Made by a program: the position numbers and the translations under genes. The notes under the pieces are model-generated. The model saw only the letters and a list, made by a program, of their open reading frames with translations. It was not told the DNA's origin and did no database searches. This document shows, piece after piece, positions 51,683 through 59,450 of a DNA stretch of 64,000 nt (its first letter is position 1; each line of letters begins with the position of its first letter). The stretch spans positions 356,258 through 420,257 of the forward strand of contig NZ_DALZYX010000003.1 in NCBI RefSeq assembly GCF_031987975.1, written 5' to 3'. Source of the stretch: Pseudescherichia sp031987975 (GTDB lineage Bacteria > Pseudomonadota > Gammaproteobacteria > Enterobacterales > Enterobacteriaceae).

Positions 51683-52402
51683 TTACTCTTTATCGCCCAG
51701 CAGCACGGACTCCAGCGCGATCTTAATCATATCGTTGAAGGTCGTCTGACGCTCGGCCGCGGTGGTCTGCTCGTGGGTACGGATATGGTCAGAGACGGTG
51801 CAGATGGTCAGCGCTTTTGCACCGAACTCTGCCGCTACGCCGTAGATCCCCGCCGCTTCCATCTCCACGCCGAGAATGCCATATTTTTCCATCACGTCGA
51901 ACATGGTCGGATCCGGCGTGTAGAAGAGATCGGCAGAGAAGATGTTGCCGACGCGAGCGTCAACGCCCAGCGCTTTAGCCGCGTCTACCGCGTTGCGTAC
52001 CATGTCAAAGTCAGCAATCGCCGCGAAGTCGTGATCCTTAAAGCGCAGACGGTTCACTTTGGAGTCGGTGCAGGCACCCATGCCGATCACTACGTCGCGC
52101 AGCTTCACGTCAGCGCGAACCGCGCCGCAGGAGCCTACACGGATGATCTTCTTCACGCCAAAATCGGTGATCAGCTCTTTGGTGTAGATAGAGCAGGACG
52201 GGATACCCATGCCGTGGCCCATCACGGAGATTTTGCGGCCTTTGTAGGTACCGGTGTAGCCCAGCATACCGCGCACGTTGTTTACTTCGCGCACGTCTTC
52301 AAAGAAAGTTTCCGCGATATGTTTAGCACGCAGCGGATCGCCCGGCATCAGCACAACGTCAGCAAAATCGCCCATTTCAGCGTTAATGTGTGGGGTAGCC
52401 AT
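51683..52402 (-). CDS. deoD: DeoD, purine nucleoside phosphorylase
   Basis: The product has 239 residues, as in E. coli. Family signatures: DVVLMPGDPLRAKHIAETF near the N-terminus, the phosphate site RVGSCGAV (about 87), and MEAAGIYGVA with the Glu that binds ribose (about 180); CTVSDHIRT holds the purine-site Asp. Hexameric; it splits purine (deoxy)nucleosides with phosphate. It is the last gene of deoCABD. Confidence 0.97.
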   Translation of the reverse strand: MATPHINAEMGDFADVVLMPGDPLRAKHIAETFFEDVREVNNVRGMLGYTGTYKGRKISVMGHGMGIPSCSIYTKELITDFGVKKIIRVGSCGAVRADVKLRDVVIGMGACTDSKVNRLRFKDHDFAAIADFDMVRNAVDAAKALGVDARVGNIFSADLFYTPDPTMFDVMEKYGILGVEMEAAGIYGVAAEFGAKALTICTVSDHIRTHEQTTAAERQTTFNDMIKIALESVLLGDKE

Positions 52403-52433
52403 CGTAATTTCCTTTAATTCTCAAAAAGATGAA

Positions 52434-52453
52434 GGGCGGGAGCGCACCCGCCC
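52434..52453 (-). promoter_or_regulatory. Hairpin between deoB and deoD
   Basis: GGGCGGG and CCCGCCC pair perfectly around a 6-base loop, in the 57 bases between the two genes, and the transcript goes on TTCATCTTTTTGAG. It could be a weak intra-operon terminator or a stability element. Confidence 0.55.
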
Positions 52454-52459
52454 AAATAA

Positions 52460-53683
52460 TCACAGCATGTTTTTGCCATATTCCATTGGCGACGTACCAA
52501 AGTAGGTCGCCAGCGTCTGGCCGATGTCCGCGAAGGTTTCACGATGGCCCAGTGAGCCAGGCTTAACGTTCGGGCCGTAGATCAGCACCGGGATATGCTC
52601 GCGGGTGTGGTCCGTACCGGTCCAGGTCGGGTCGCAGCCGTGGTCGGCGGTGAAGATGATGATGTCCCCCTCCTCCACCAGCGCTAACAGCTCCGGCAGG
52701 CGGCGGTCGAACAGCTCAAGGCCGCCCGCATAGCCCGCTACGTCGCGACGGTGTCCCCAGGTGGAGTCGAAGTCAACGAAGTTAGTAAACACGATGGTGT
52801 TATCCCCCGCGTCCTTCATCTCTTTGACGGTGGCGTCAAACAGCGCGTCCAGACCGGTGGCCTTCACTTTTTTGGTGATGCCAACGTGAGCATAGATATC
52901 GGCAATTTTCCCTACCGATACCACATGGCCATCCTTCTCTTCCACCAGCTTCTGCAGGATGGTCGGGGCCGGCGGCTCTACTGCCAGGTCGTGACGGTTA
53001 CCGGTACGCTGGAAGTTACCCGCTTTGTCGCCAACAAACGGACGCGCAATCACGCGGCCAATGTTGTAGCCACCTTCGGTCAGCTCTTCACGGGCGATTT
53101 CGCATAGTTCATAGAGCTTATCCAGACCATAGGTCTCTTCATGGCAGGCGATCTGGAACACCGAGTCCGCAGAGGTATAGAAAATCGGCTTGCCGGTTTT
53201 CATATGCTCTTCGCCGAGCTGATCGAGGATCACCGTCCCGGAGGAGTGGCAGTTACCCAGATAACCCGGCAGCCCGGCGCGCTCTACCAGCTTGTCGAGC
53301 AACTCCTGTGGGAAGCTGTTCTCGGTATCAGAGAAGTAGCCCCAGTCAAAGAGTACCGGCACGCCGGCAATCTCCCAGTGGCCCGACGGCGTATCTTTCC
53401 CGGAGGAGAGTTCGTGCGCCCATGCGTAAGCGCCAACGATCTCTGCATTACCGTCCATTCCCGCAGGAATAGTTCCGGTAGAGCCTTCATGCGCCTTCGC
53501 CAGGCCCAGACGAGTTAAGTTGGGGAGATTCAGCGGACCCTGGCGGCCCGTGTTAGCCTCGCCTTTGGCACAGGCTTCGGCGATATGGCCGAGGGTGTCG
53601 GAACCTGCGTCGCCGAAGCGCTCCGCATCTTCTGTCGCACCGATGCCGAAAGAGTCCAGCACCATAATAAATGCACGTTTCAT
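52460..53683 (-). CDS. deoB: DeoB, phosphopentomutase
   Basis: The product has 407 residues, as in E. coli. It belongs to the alkaline phosphatase superfamily: the N-terminal metal site is in VLDSFGIGATEDAE, and the C-terminal metal motifs are DFDSTWGHRRD and FTADHGCDPTWTGTDHTRE. It interconverts (deoxy)ribose 1- and 5-phosphate with Mn2+. It lies 68 bases after deoA. Confidence 0.97.
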   Translation of the reverse strand: MKRAFIMVLDSFGIGATEDAERFGDAGSDTLGHIAEACAKGEANTGRQGPLNLPNLTRLGLAKAHEGSTGTIPAGMDGNAEIVGAYAWAHELSSGKDTPSGHWEIAGVPVLFDWGYFSDTENSFPQELLDKLVERAGLPGYLGNCHSSGTVILDQLGEEHMKTGKPIFYTSADSVFQIACHEETYGLDKLYELCEIAREELTEGGYNIGRVIARPFVGDKAGNFQRTGNRHDLAVEPPAPTILQKLVEEKDGHVVSVGKIADIYAHVGITKKVKATGLDALFDATVKEMKDAGDNTIVFTNFVDFDSTWGHRRDVAGYAGGLELFDRRLPELLALVEEGDIIIFTADHGCDPTWTGTDHTREHIPVLIYGPNVKPGSLGHRETFADIGQTLATYFGTSPMEYGKNML

Positions 53684-53751
53684 ATTTTCTCCGTACCTAG
53701 TACTTCATAGAAATTAGTGCTTCATAAAAAATCGATCAGATCAGTATACAG

Positions 53752-55074
53752 CTATTCAGTTATACGACGATAGACGGTTGGCGTGGTTTCGGGAGCTTGA
53801 TCGTCCAACGTCACGGCAGACTTAACGGCTTTTGCCGCTTCCTGCCAGCTGGCCTCGTCTTTGGCGTGGATCACCGCCAGCGGCCGCTGGCCGTCAATGC
53901 TGTCACCCAGACGCACCATATCGGTAAAGCCCACGCTGTAGTCGATGCTGTCAGCAGCCTGGCGGCGGCCGCCCCCCATCGATACCACCGCCATGCCCAG
54001 CGCACGGGTGTCCATCGCCGAGACAAAGCCTTCGGTATCGGCATAGACCGCCTTGCTGAGGGTCGCTGTCGGCAGGTACTTCGCGTAGTTCTCGACAAAG
54101 TCAGCCGGGCCTTTTTGCGCGGCAACCATCCGGCCAAAGACCTCTGCCGCTTTGCCGTTATCCAGTACCGCCTGCAGCTGCTGGCGGGCGTCGGCGTCGT
54201 CACGGGCAAGCTTGCCGGAGATCAGCATCTCCACGCACAGCGCCATGGTGACGTCGAGCAGGCGCGGGTTGCGATACTCGCCGGTCAGGAACTGCACCGC
54301 CTCGCGCACCTCCACCGCATTACCGGCGCTGGAGGCCAGAACCTGGTTCATATCGGTCAGCAGCGCCGTGGTGCGCACGCCCGCGCCGTTGGCGACGCCA
54401 ACGATGGCTTCGGCCAGCGCCTCGGACAGCTCATAGGTTGGCATAAACGCGCCGCTGCCCACTTTCACATCCATCACCAGCGCATCCAGCCCTTCCGCGA
54501 GCTTTTTCGCCAGAATAGAGGCGGTGATCAGCGGAATAGAGTCAACCGTGGCGGTAATATCGCGGGTGGCGTAAAAACGTTTGTCCGCTGGGGCGAGGGA
54601 GCTGGTCTGACCGATAATCGCGACGCCGACGTCCTTAATAATGTCCCGGAAGCGGCTGTCGTTCGGGAAGATGTCAAAGCCAGGGATCGCTTCCAGTTTG
54701 TCGAGGGTGCCGCCGGTGTGGCCCAGTCCGCGTCCGGAGATCATCGGTACGTAGCCGCCGCAGGCCGCTACCATCGGGCCGAGCATCAGCGAGGTGACGT
54801 CGCCCACGCCGCCGGTAGAGTGTTTATCGACAATCGGACCGTTCAGGCTGAGGCTTTTCCAGTCCAGCACCGTACCCGAGTCGCGCATCGCCATGGTCAG
54901 GGAGACGCGCTCCGGCATGGCCATGTCGTGGAAAAAGATGGTCATCGCCAGCGCGGCAATCTGACCTTCTGAAATGGTGTTATCACGAATGCCGTTGATA
55001 AAAAAGCGAATCTCTTCGTCGCTGAGGGCATGGCCATCGCGTTTTTTTCGAATAATTTCTTGAGCGAGAAACAA
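53752..55074 (-). CDS. deoA: DeoA, thymidine phosphorylase
   Basis: I chose a TTG start preceded by AAGGGGG; it gives 440 residues, the E. coli length, and there is no ATG at the expected place. Family signatures: VDKHSTGGVGDVTSLML (phosphate site, about residue 83-99) and GRGLGHTGGTLDKLEAIPG (about 114). It splits thymidine into thymine and deoxyribose 1-phosphate. It follows deoC after about 93 bases that hold a REP-like element. Confidence 0.96.
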   Translation of the reverse strand: MFLAQEIIRKKRDGHALSDEEIRFFINGIRDNTISEGQIAALAMTIFFHDMAMPERVSLTMAMRDSGTVLDWKSLSLNGPIVDKHSTGGVGDVTSLMLGPMVAACGGYVPMISGRGLGHTGGTLDKLEAIPGFDIFPNDSRFRDIIKDVGVAIIGQTSSLAPADKRFYATRDITATVDSIPLITASILAKKLAEGLDALVMDVKVGSGAFMPTYELSEALAEAIVGVANGAGVRTTALLTDMNQVLASSAGNAVEVREAVQFLTGEYRNPRLLDVTMALCVEMLISGKLARDDADARQQLQAVLDNGKAAEVFGRMVAAQKGPADFVENYAKYLPTATLSKAVYADTEGFVSAMDTRALGMAVVSMGGGRRQAADSIDYSVGFTDMVRLGDSIDGQRPLAVIHAKDEASWQEAAKAVKSAVTLDDQAPETTPTVYRRITE

Positions 55075-55116
55075 GGTAACCCCCTTGATGAGCTGGCGCG
55101 AAGGCCATCGGCATAC

Positions 55117-55146
55117 GCCCGATGGCGCTCCGCTTATCGGGCCTAC
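55117..55146. repeat. REP-like palindrome between deoC and deoA
   Basis: GCCCGAT and ATCGGGC enclose ggcgctccgctt and are followed by CTAC. Within an operon such an element can change the relative amounts of the products on either side. Confidence 0.75.
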
Positions 55147-55167
55147 GAGGAGGCCCAACGGTGTTGA

Positions 55168-55947
55168 TTAGTAGCTGCTTGCGCTTTTGCCGTCGCCGTG
55201 GCCAAGTGCCTTCAGCAGGCTTGCCAGCAGGCTGGATGCGCCAAAGCGGTAGTGGCGTGCGTCAGCCCACTCTGCGCCGAACAGCTGGTCGGCAATGGCG
55301 AGGAACTGCGCGGCATCTTCCGCCGTGCGTACGCCGCCTGCCGGTTTGAAGCCCACGGTTTTTTCGACGCCCAGATCGCGGATGGTTTCCAGCATAATGC
55401 GGGCGCTCTCTGGCGTGGCGTTAACCGGTACTTTACCCGTAGACGTTTTGATAAAGTCCGCACCCGCCTTGATGGCGATCTCAGAGGCTTTACGGATCAG
55501 CGCCTCCTCTTTTAGCTCACCGGTTTCGATGATCACCTTCAGCAGCACGTTGGCTTCAGCGCAGGCAGCTTTACAGGCCTGAACCAGATCGAAACCGACC
55601 TGCTCATTACCGGCGATCAGCGCGCGGTACGGGAACACAACGTCCACCTCATCCGCACCGTAGGCGATAGCCGCCCGGGTCTCTGCCAGCGCGATCTCAA
55701 TATCGTCATTACCGTGCGGGAAGTTCGTCACCGTGGCGATGCGGATCTCCGGGGTGCCCTGCTCTTTCAGCGTCTTACGTGCGATCGGAATAAAGCGCGG
55801 GTAGATGCAGATCGCGGCGGTATTGCCCACCGGGGTTTTCGCCTGATGGCACAGCGCGATCACTTTCGCATCGGTGTCATCGTCGTTCAGGGTGGTCAAA
55901 TCCATCAGTTGTAATGCACGCAGGCTGCTTGCAGTTAAATCAGTCAT
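55168..55947 (-). CDS. deoC: DeoC, deoxyribose-phosphate aldolase
   Basis: The product has 259 residues, as in E. coli. The Schiff-base lysine is in ADFIKTSTGKVP (about residue 167) and the second lysine in VGFKPAGGVRT (about 201). It splits deoxyribose 5-phosphate to acetaldehyde and glyceraldehyde 3-phosphate. It is the first gene of deoCABD and is preceded by a CRP/CytR/DeoR control region. Confidence 0.97.
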   Translation of the reverse strand: MTDLTASSLRALQLMDLTTLNDDDTDAKVIALCHQAKTPVGNTAAICIYPRFIPIARKTLKEQGTPEIRIATVTNFPHGNDDIEIALAETRAAIAYGADEVDVVFPYRALIAGNEQVGFDLVQACKAACAEANVLLKVIIETGELKEEALIRKASEIAIKAGADFIKTSTGKVPVNATPESARIMLETIRDLGVEKTVGFKPAGGVRTAEDAAQFLAIADQLFGAEWADARHYRFGASSLLASLLKALGHGDGKSASSY

Positions 55948-56005
55948 AACACTCTCCAGAAGCTGAAGACGGCATTTGCCGGTTCATCGTTTAACCGGGC
56001 GGGTC

Positions 56006-56021
56006 TGTTACTATTCTAACA
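56006..56021 (-). promoter_or_regulatory. DeoR operator at the deo promoter P2
   Basis: TGTTAGAATAGTAACA on the minus strand matches the DeoR palindrome TGTTAGAATTCTAACA at 14 of 16 bases and contains the -10 TAGAAT (56013-56018). It has the position of the operator overlapping deoP2 in E. coli. Confidence 0.82.
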
Positions 56022-56039
56022 TCCTCCCGCCACGACACT

Positions 56040-56055
56040 TCGACGTACATCACAG
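56040..56055 (-). promoter_or_regulatory. CRP site 1 of deoP2
   Basis: CTGTGATGTACGTCGA on the minus strand keeps the TGTGA half of the CRP site and a poorer second half. Its centre is about 40 bp from the likely transcription start, the class II-like position of E. coli deoP2. Confidence 0.7.
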
Positions 56056-56070
56056 TTAATGAAAACGTAA

Positions 56071-56082
56071 TGCAAAGTTGCA
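56071..56082. promoter_or_regulatory. Likely CytR site between the two CRP sites
   Basis: TGCAAAGTTGCA is an exact inverted repeat of the CytR half-site TTGCA/TGCAA and lies between the two CRP sites, where CytR binds together with CRP at E. coli deoP2. Confidence 0.6.
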
Positions 56083-56091
56083 CAGCATCAA

Positions 56092-56107
56092 TGTGAGACA
56101 CGTCACT
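56092..56107. promoter_or_regulatory. CRP site 2 of deoP2
   Basis: TGTGAGACACGTCACT fits the CRP consensus TGTGA-N6-TCACA with one mismatch. Its centre is about 52 bp from that of CRP site 1, the E. coli spacing of 53 bp within one base. Confidence 0.82.
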
Positions 56108-56148
56108 ATTTAAGCCGTTCATCACGGCGCTGCCCGGAACGGCTGGCA

Positions 56149-56164
56149 TGTTATAATTCTAACA
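56149..56164 (-). promoter_or_regulatory. Second DeoR operator-like palindrome (deoP1-like)
   Basis: TGTTAGAATTATAACA on the minus strand matches the DeoR operator at 15 of 16 bases and contains another TAGAAT. It is 143 bp from the other operator. In E. coli the P1 and P2 operators are several hundred bp apart. Confidence 0.72.
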
Positions 56165-56233
56165 TAACAGCCTGGTTAAACGCGACAGGCCGCCGGAACA
56201 TTGCGCTCGCACCGGAGAGAAATGGTAAAATTT

Positions 56234-57007
56234 TCACATAAACGTTTGATGCGTATTAGCCAGAAGCGTAGCAGCAATCTCGTCAGGGGATTCCGGGCGT
56301 AGCTCACAAAGTGTGCTAAAGACGCGGGCCGCCTGCTCGGGACGGTTAGGCTCTCCCTGGAAACCGTTGAGCGGCATATCCGGCGCGTCCGTCTCCAGCA
56401 GTAAGGCGGTGAGGGGCAGGCGGGCGATAACATCGCGGGTTTTACTCGCCCGCGGATAGGTGATGGTGCCCCCAACGCCAATCCGGTAGCCCATCTCAAC
56501 AAAGCGCTGGGCCTGTTGCAGGCTGCCCGCAAAACCGTGTACCACGCCGGTGCGCGGCAGGCTATGGCGCTTAAGATGCATCGCCAGCTTGTCATGGGTG
56601 CGTCGGGAGTGAAGGATCACCGGTAGATCGTAGCGCTTTGCCAGCTTAAGCTGTTCATCAAGCAGCTGCTCCTGCTTGTCAAACTGCGGATCCTCCCGAT
56701 AGAGATCGAGGCCGATCTCGCCTATCGCTACCAGCCGGGTGGGCTTCGCGGCCAGCTGGTCAGCCAGTCTGTCAACGCACTCCGAAGTATGCTTCTCAAT
56801 CACGATAGGGTGTAGCCCTAGCGCAGCATAGACGGATGTAAACCGCTCGGCCAGCGCCAGCACGCGGGAAAAATGGGCCGCCTCGACGGCGGGAACGATC
56901 ACCGCCTCAACGCCCGCTGCGCTGGCCCTGGCAAGGCTCCGGGCCTCATCACCGGTAAAGGGCGGAAAGTCAAAATGGCAGTGGGTATCGATAAAGCGTT
57001 GCGTCAT
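56234..57007 (-). CDS. yjjV: YjjV, TatD-family metal-dependent hydrolase
   Basis: The product has 257 residues of the TatD DNase family: FIDTHCHFDFPPF at the N-terminus, AIGEIGLDLYRED near residue 95, PVILHSRRTHDKL near 129, VVHGFAGS near 155 and LLETDAPDMPLNG near 203 give the full metal and catalytic set. It is likely a nuclease or phosphoesterase; the physiological substrate is unknown. Its ATG overlaps the stop codon of yjjU by 4 bases. In E. coli yjjW and yjjI lie between it and deoC; they are missing here. Confidence 0.94.
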   Translation of the reverse strand: MTQRFIDTHCHFDFPPFTGDEARSLARASAAGVEAVIVPAVEAAHFSRVLALAERFTSVYAALGLHPIVIEKHTSECVDRLADQLAAKPTRLVAIGEIGLDLYREDPQFDKQEQLLDEQLKLAKRYDLPVILHSRRTHDKLAMHLKRHSLPRTGVVHGFAGSLQQAQRFVEMGYRIGVGGTITYPRASKTRDVIARLPLTALLLETDAPDMPLNGFQGEPNRPEQAARVFSTLCELRPESPDEIAATLLANTHQTFM

Positions 57008-58077
57008 GCCGAACTCTCTTTACTGAAGGGCGTATCGTTGGCCTGTGGGGCATCGATCAGGGTTGTCGCCAGCGCGTCGTTGGCCACCACCGCAGGCGGC
57101 ACTACCATTGTCGTCGGGGTGACGATACGCGGCGTATGGCGCAGCAGCGGCGGCTCGTCTACCAGCAGCTTACCGACGGTGGCAAGAAAGTAACGACCGC
57201 ATAGCCGGCCCAGCTTGTAGTCATCACGCAGCGCCGGCAGGCGGCTACCCAGCGCCATGCTCTTCAGCAGGCGTGGCGGGTAGATCTCAAAGATCCGCAG
57301 CTTGCCGGGCGGCTTCTCAATAAACTGCTGGATCGCATGATAGCTGCTCTCATGGTGGTGAACCAGATTAACGAAAGATTGCAGGCTACTATCGCCCAGC
57401 CAGCGCTCCATGCGCTTGAACCATTGTGGCGTATAGTACATCTGCGACGGCACGGTGCGGATCACCACGATAGTTTTCGCCCCCCGCTTTGCCGCCTCCT
57501 GCACCGGGATAGCATCGCTGATGCCGCCGTCGAGATAGTTAATGCCGTCCAGCATCACGCCGCTGCGGTAAAAACCGGGGATGGCACTGGTGGCGCGGAT
57601 CAGATCCAGCCAGGTCTGGCTGGTTGGAGAGAAGTAGCCGGGCGTATAGTCATCCCCCCGGCAGGCGCACATATAGAACAGCTTGCCAACATCAAACAGC
57701 CTGGCGGCGGTATCCATCGCCAGCGGCATATCCTTCGCCGTAGACTCTACCAGCCAGTCGAGATCGATCAGGTTGCCGCCGCGCACGAAGCGCACCGGGT
57801 TAAAAAACTCACGGGATGTGGTGTAGCGCATAATGACTTTGCGCGCGTAGCCGGGCTGATTACAGAGGTAGGCCGAAATATTCTGCGCCCCGGCAGAGGT
57901 ACCAAAGAAAAGTTCGAAAGGGTTAAATTGCGCGCGCATAAATTCGTCCAGCACGCCGGCAGTGAAGATGCCTCGTTGACCGCCGCCTTCACAAACTAAG
58001 GCGAGCCGCCCCGGGCGAAAGGAACTCAACGCTAGCGGCGCTATATTGCCGAGCGTAACGGGAATGCGCTGCCCCAC
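57004..58077 (-). CDS. yjjU: YjjU, patatin-like phospholipase family protein
   Basis: The product has 357 residues, as in E. coli, starting at GTG (GQRIPVTLGNIAPLAL) with AGGA upstream. The patatin motifs are the oxyanion loop CEGGGQRGIFTAGV, the nucleophile elbow GTSAG (about residue 60) and the catalytic Asp in YLDGGISDAIP (about 178). It is probably an acyl hydrolase in the cytoplasm. It is coupled to yjjV. Confidence 0.93.
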   Translation of the reverse strand: MGQRIPVTLGNIAPLALSSFRPGRLALVCEGGGQRGIFTAGVLDEFMRAQFNPFELFFGTSAGAQNISAYLCNQPGYARKVIMRYTTSREFFNPVRFVRGGNLIDLDWLVESTAKDMPLAMDTAARLFDVGKLFYMCACRGDDYTPGYFSPTSQTWLDLIRATSAIPGFYRSGVMLDGINYLDGGISDAIPVQEAAKRGAKTIVVIRTVPSQMYYTPQWFKRMERWLGDSSLQSFVNLVHHHESSYHAIQQFIEKPPGKLRIFEIYPPRLLKSMALGSRLPALRDDYKLGRLCGRYFLATVGKLLVDEPPLLRHTPRIVTPTTMVVPPAVVANDALATTLIDAPQANDTPFSKESSA

Positions 58078-58143
58078 CCTGCTTTCCTGTCATTGTTTTA
58101 TTTATTAACAGCTTATCTTAATTTTTTATTTTTCAAAACCGTG

Positions 58144-58168
58144 AAAGCCAGTCACAAGGACTGGCTTT
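58144..58168 (-). terminator. Terminator of ytjA
   Basis: AAAGCCAGTC and GACTGGCTTT pair perfectly around a 5-base loop, 26 bases past ytjA. On the minus strand it is followed by CACGGTTTTG, a weak T-tract. Confidence 0.6.
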
Positions 58169-58193
58169 ACGATTAGCGGGAATTGACGGCTCG

Positions 58194-58355
58194 CTATGGA
58201 CGCCGACGTCCCATAAACAGGCTGACCAGGAACAGAATGATCCCGACGACAAAGACAATTTTTGCCGCACCTGCTGCCGTACCGGCCAGGCCACCAAAGC
58301 CCAGAGCAGCGGCGATTAACGCGATAACCAGAAATATAATGCCCCAACGAAACAT
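58194..58355 (-). CDS. ytjA: YtjA, small membrane protein (UPF0391)
   Basis: The 53-residue frame begins MFRWGIIFLVIALIAAALGF and ends FLVSLFMGRRRP, with two membrane segments joined by GGLAGTAAGAAK. This matches E. coli YtjA in length and sequence. GGAGA stands 5 bases before the ATG. Function is unknown; in E. coli it is expressed under stress. It lies between yjjU and osmY, all on the same strand. Confidence 0.94.
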   Translation of the reverse strand: MFRWGIIFLVIALIAAALGFGGLAGTAAGAAKIVFVVGIILFLVSLFMGRRRP

Positions 58356-58484
58356 AAGATTCTCCTTTCCTTTACCATAGTTAACGTTACCGCTGTTAGT
58401 GAGCGCTCAGGCTACTCACCGGCGATACTTACTCGGTGTGATGCTCACGTCCCCCGTTACAAGGCGGGGGATCGCATTCTGAGA

Positions 58485-59105
58485 TTACTTGTTAACTTTA
58501 AGATCGTTTTTCACACTTTTCACACCATCGACCGCTTTGGAGATGCTCTCCGCACGTTCGATTTGTGCCTGGGAGTCAACCGTACCGGTCAGCTGAACGA
58601 CACCATCGGTGGTTTCAACTTTCACTTTACGTGCCGGAACGATGTCATCAGCTAACAGCTTAGCTTTAATTTCGCTGGTGGTGGCGGTATCACCTGCGTA
58701 GCCCTTCACAGAGGACGTTTTGCCATCGCGTACATGCAGTTTGTCGCTAACGGACTTAACGCCTTCGATCTGTTTAGCGACTTTCACCGCTTCTTCAGCC
58801 TGCGCCTGGCTCTCAACGAAGCCGCTCAGCGTCACTACCGCTTTATCGGTCTTAACGGAGATGTCGGTGCTTTTGATACTTTCGTGATCGACCAGTGCTG
58901 CTTTAACTTTGGCGGTGATCGCGCTGTCATCCATGAAGTTACCGACTTTATTCATAGAGCTATCGATTTTTTCCCCGGCGCTGTGAGCCGTAGATTGCGC
59001 TTTGTCAGTTGCGCTGGTCTCTGCCAGAGCAGAACCGCTTGCAACAACAGAACCTAATACAACAGCCAGCAGGGTTTTAGAAATCTTCAGTCTTGTCATA
59101 GTCAT
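58485..59105 (-). CDS. osmY: OsmY, periplasmic stress protein with two BON domains
   Basis: The start was set at MTMTRLKISKTLLAV with AGGA upstream, giving 206 residues (201 in E. coli). A signal peptide ends SALA (about residue 28). Two BON domains follow, at about 60-128 (DDSAITAKVKAALVDHESIK) and 140-206 (TSEIKAKLLADDIVPARKVK). It is a hyperosmotic and stationary-phase protein of the periplasm, considered a chaperone. Transcription is driven by sigma-S in E. coli. Confidence 0.96.
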   Translation of the reverse strand: MTMTRLKISKTLLAVVLGSVVASGSALAETSATDKAQSTAHSAGEKIDSSMNKVGNFMDDSAITAKVKAALVDHESIKSTDISVKTDKAVVTLSGFVESQAQAEEAVKVAKQIEGVKSVSDKLHVRDGKTSSVKGYAGDTATTSEIKAKLLADDIVPARKVKVETTDGVVQLTGTVDSQAQIERAESISKAVDGVKSVKNDLKVNK

Positions 59106-59286
59106 CGATCTATTCCTTTCAGTTTGCCCACGTTTTGGGCTTTGAGCAGCCATCAAGGCCGCTTTGCTGCTAGGGTGAATGTCACCCGGTTTTCAGCTTT
59201 TAATCATGTGACTAAAAAAGAGTGCAAGATGAAACGCTTTTATTCACGCATTGAACAGTGCATTCATCCACACGTCTGGTAATCAC

Positions 59287-59325
59287 TTTGTTAAATATAG
59301 CCAACAATTGAAAAAGCGCTTGGGG
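59287..59325 (-). promoter_or_regulatory. osmY promoter, sigma-S type
   Basis: On the minus strand GGCTATATTTAACAAAGTGA holds the extended sigma-S -10 (CTATATT, 59294-59300) and reads as in the E. coli osmY promoter I remember. The start would be near 59287, leaving a leader of about 180 bases before osmY. The interval to prfC holds nothing else but this leader and a hairpin. Confidence 0.65.
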
Positions 59326-59410
59326 GAGACGGCAAAAAAACGGGGGATAAAAGCAAAAAGCGGGCTATTTAAGAACATTCCGCAAGAGACTAATAAGACA
59401 GGGAAAGTGA

Positions 59411-59436
59411 CAGAGCACGGCGGCTGCCGTGCTCTG
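59411..59436 (-). terminator. prfC terminator hairpin
   Basis: CAGAGCACGGC and GCCGTGCTCTG pair over 11 bp around GGCT, 15 bases past prfC. The following TCACTTTCCC is poor in T, so it may be only a 3'-end stabiliser. Confidence 0.55.
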
Positions 59437-59450
59437 GAGAGTGGAAGAGA

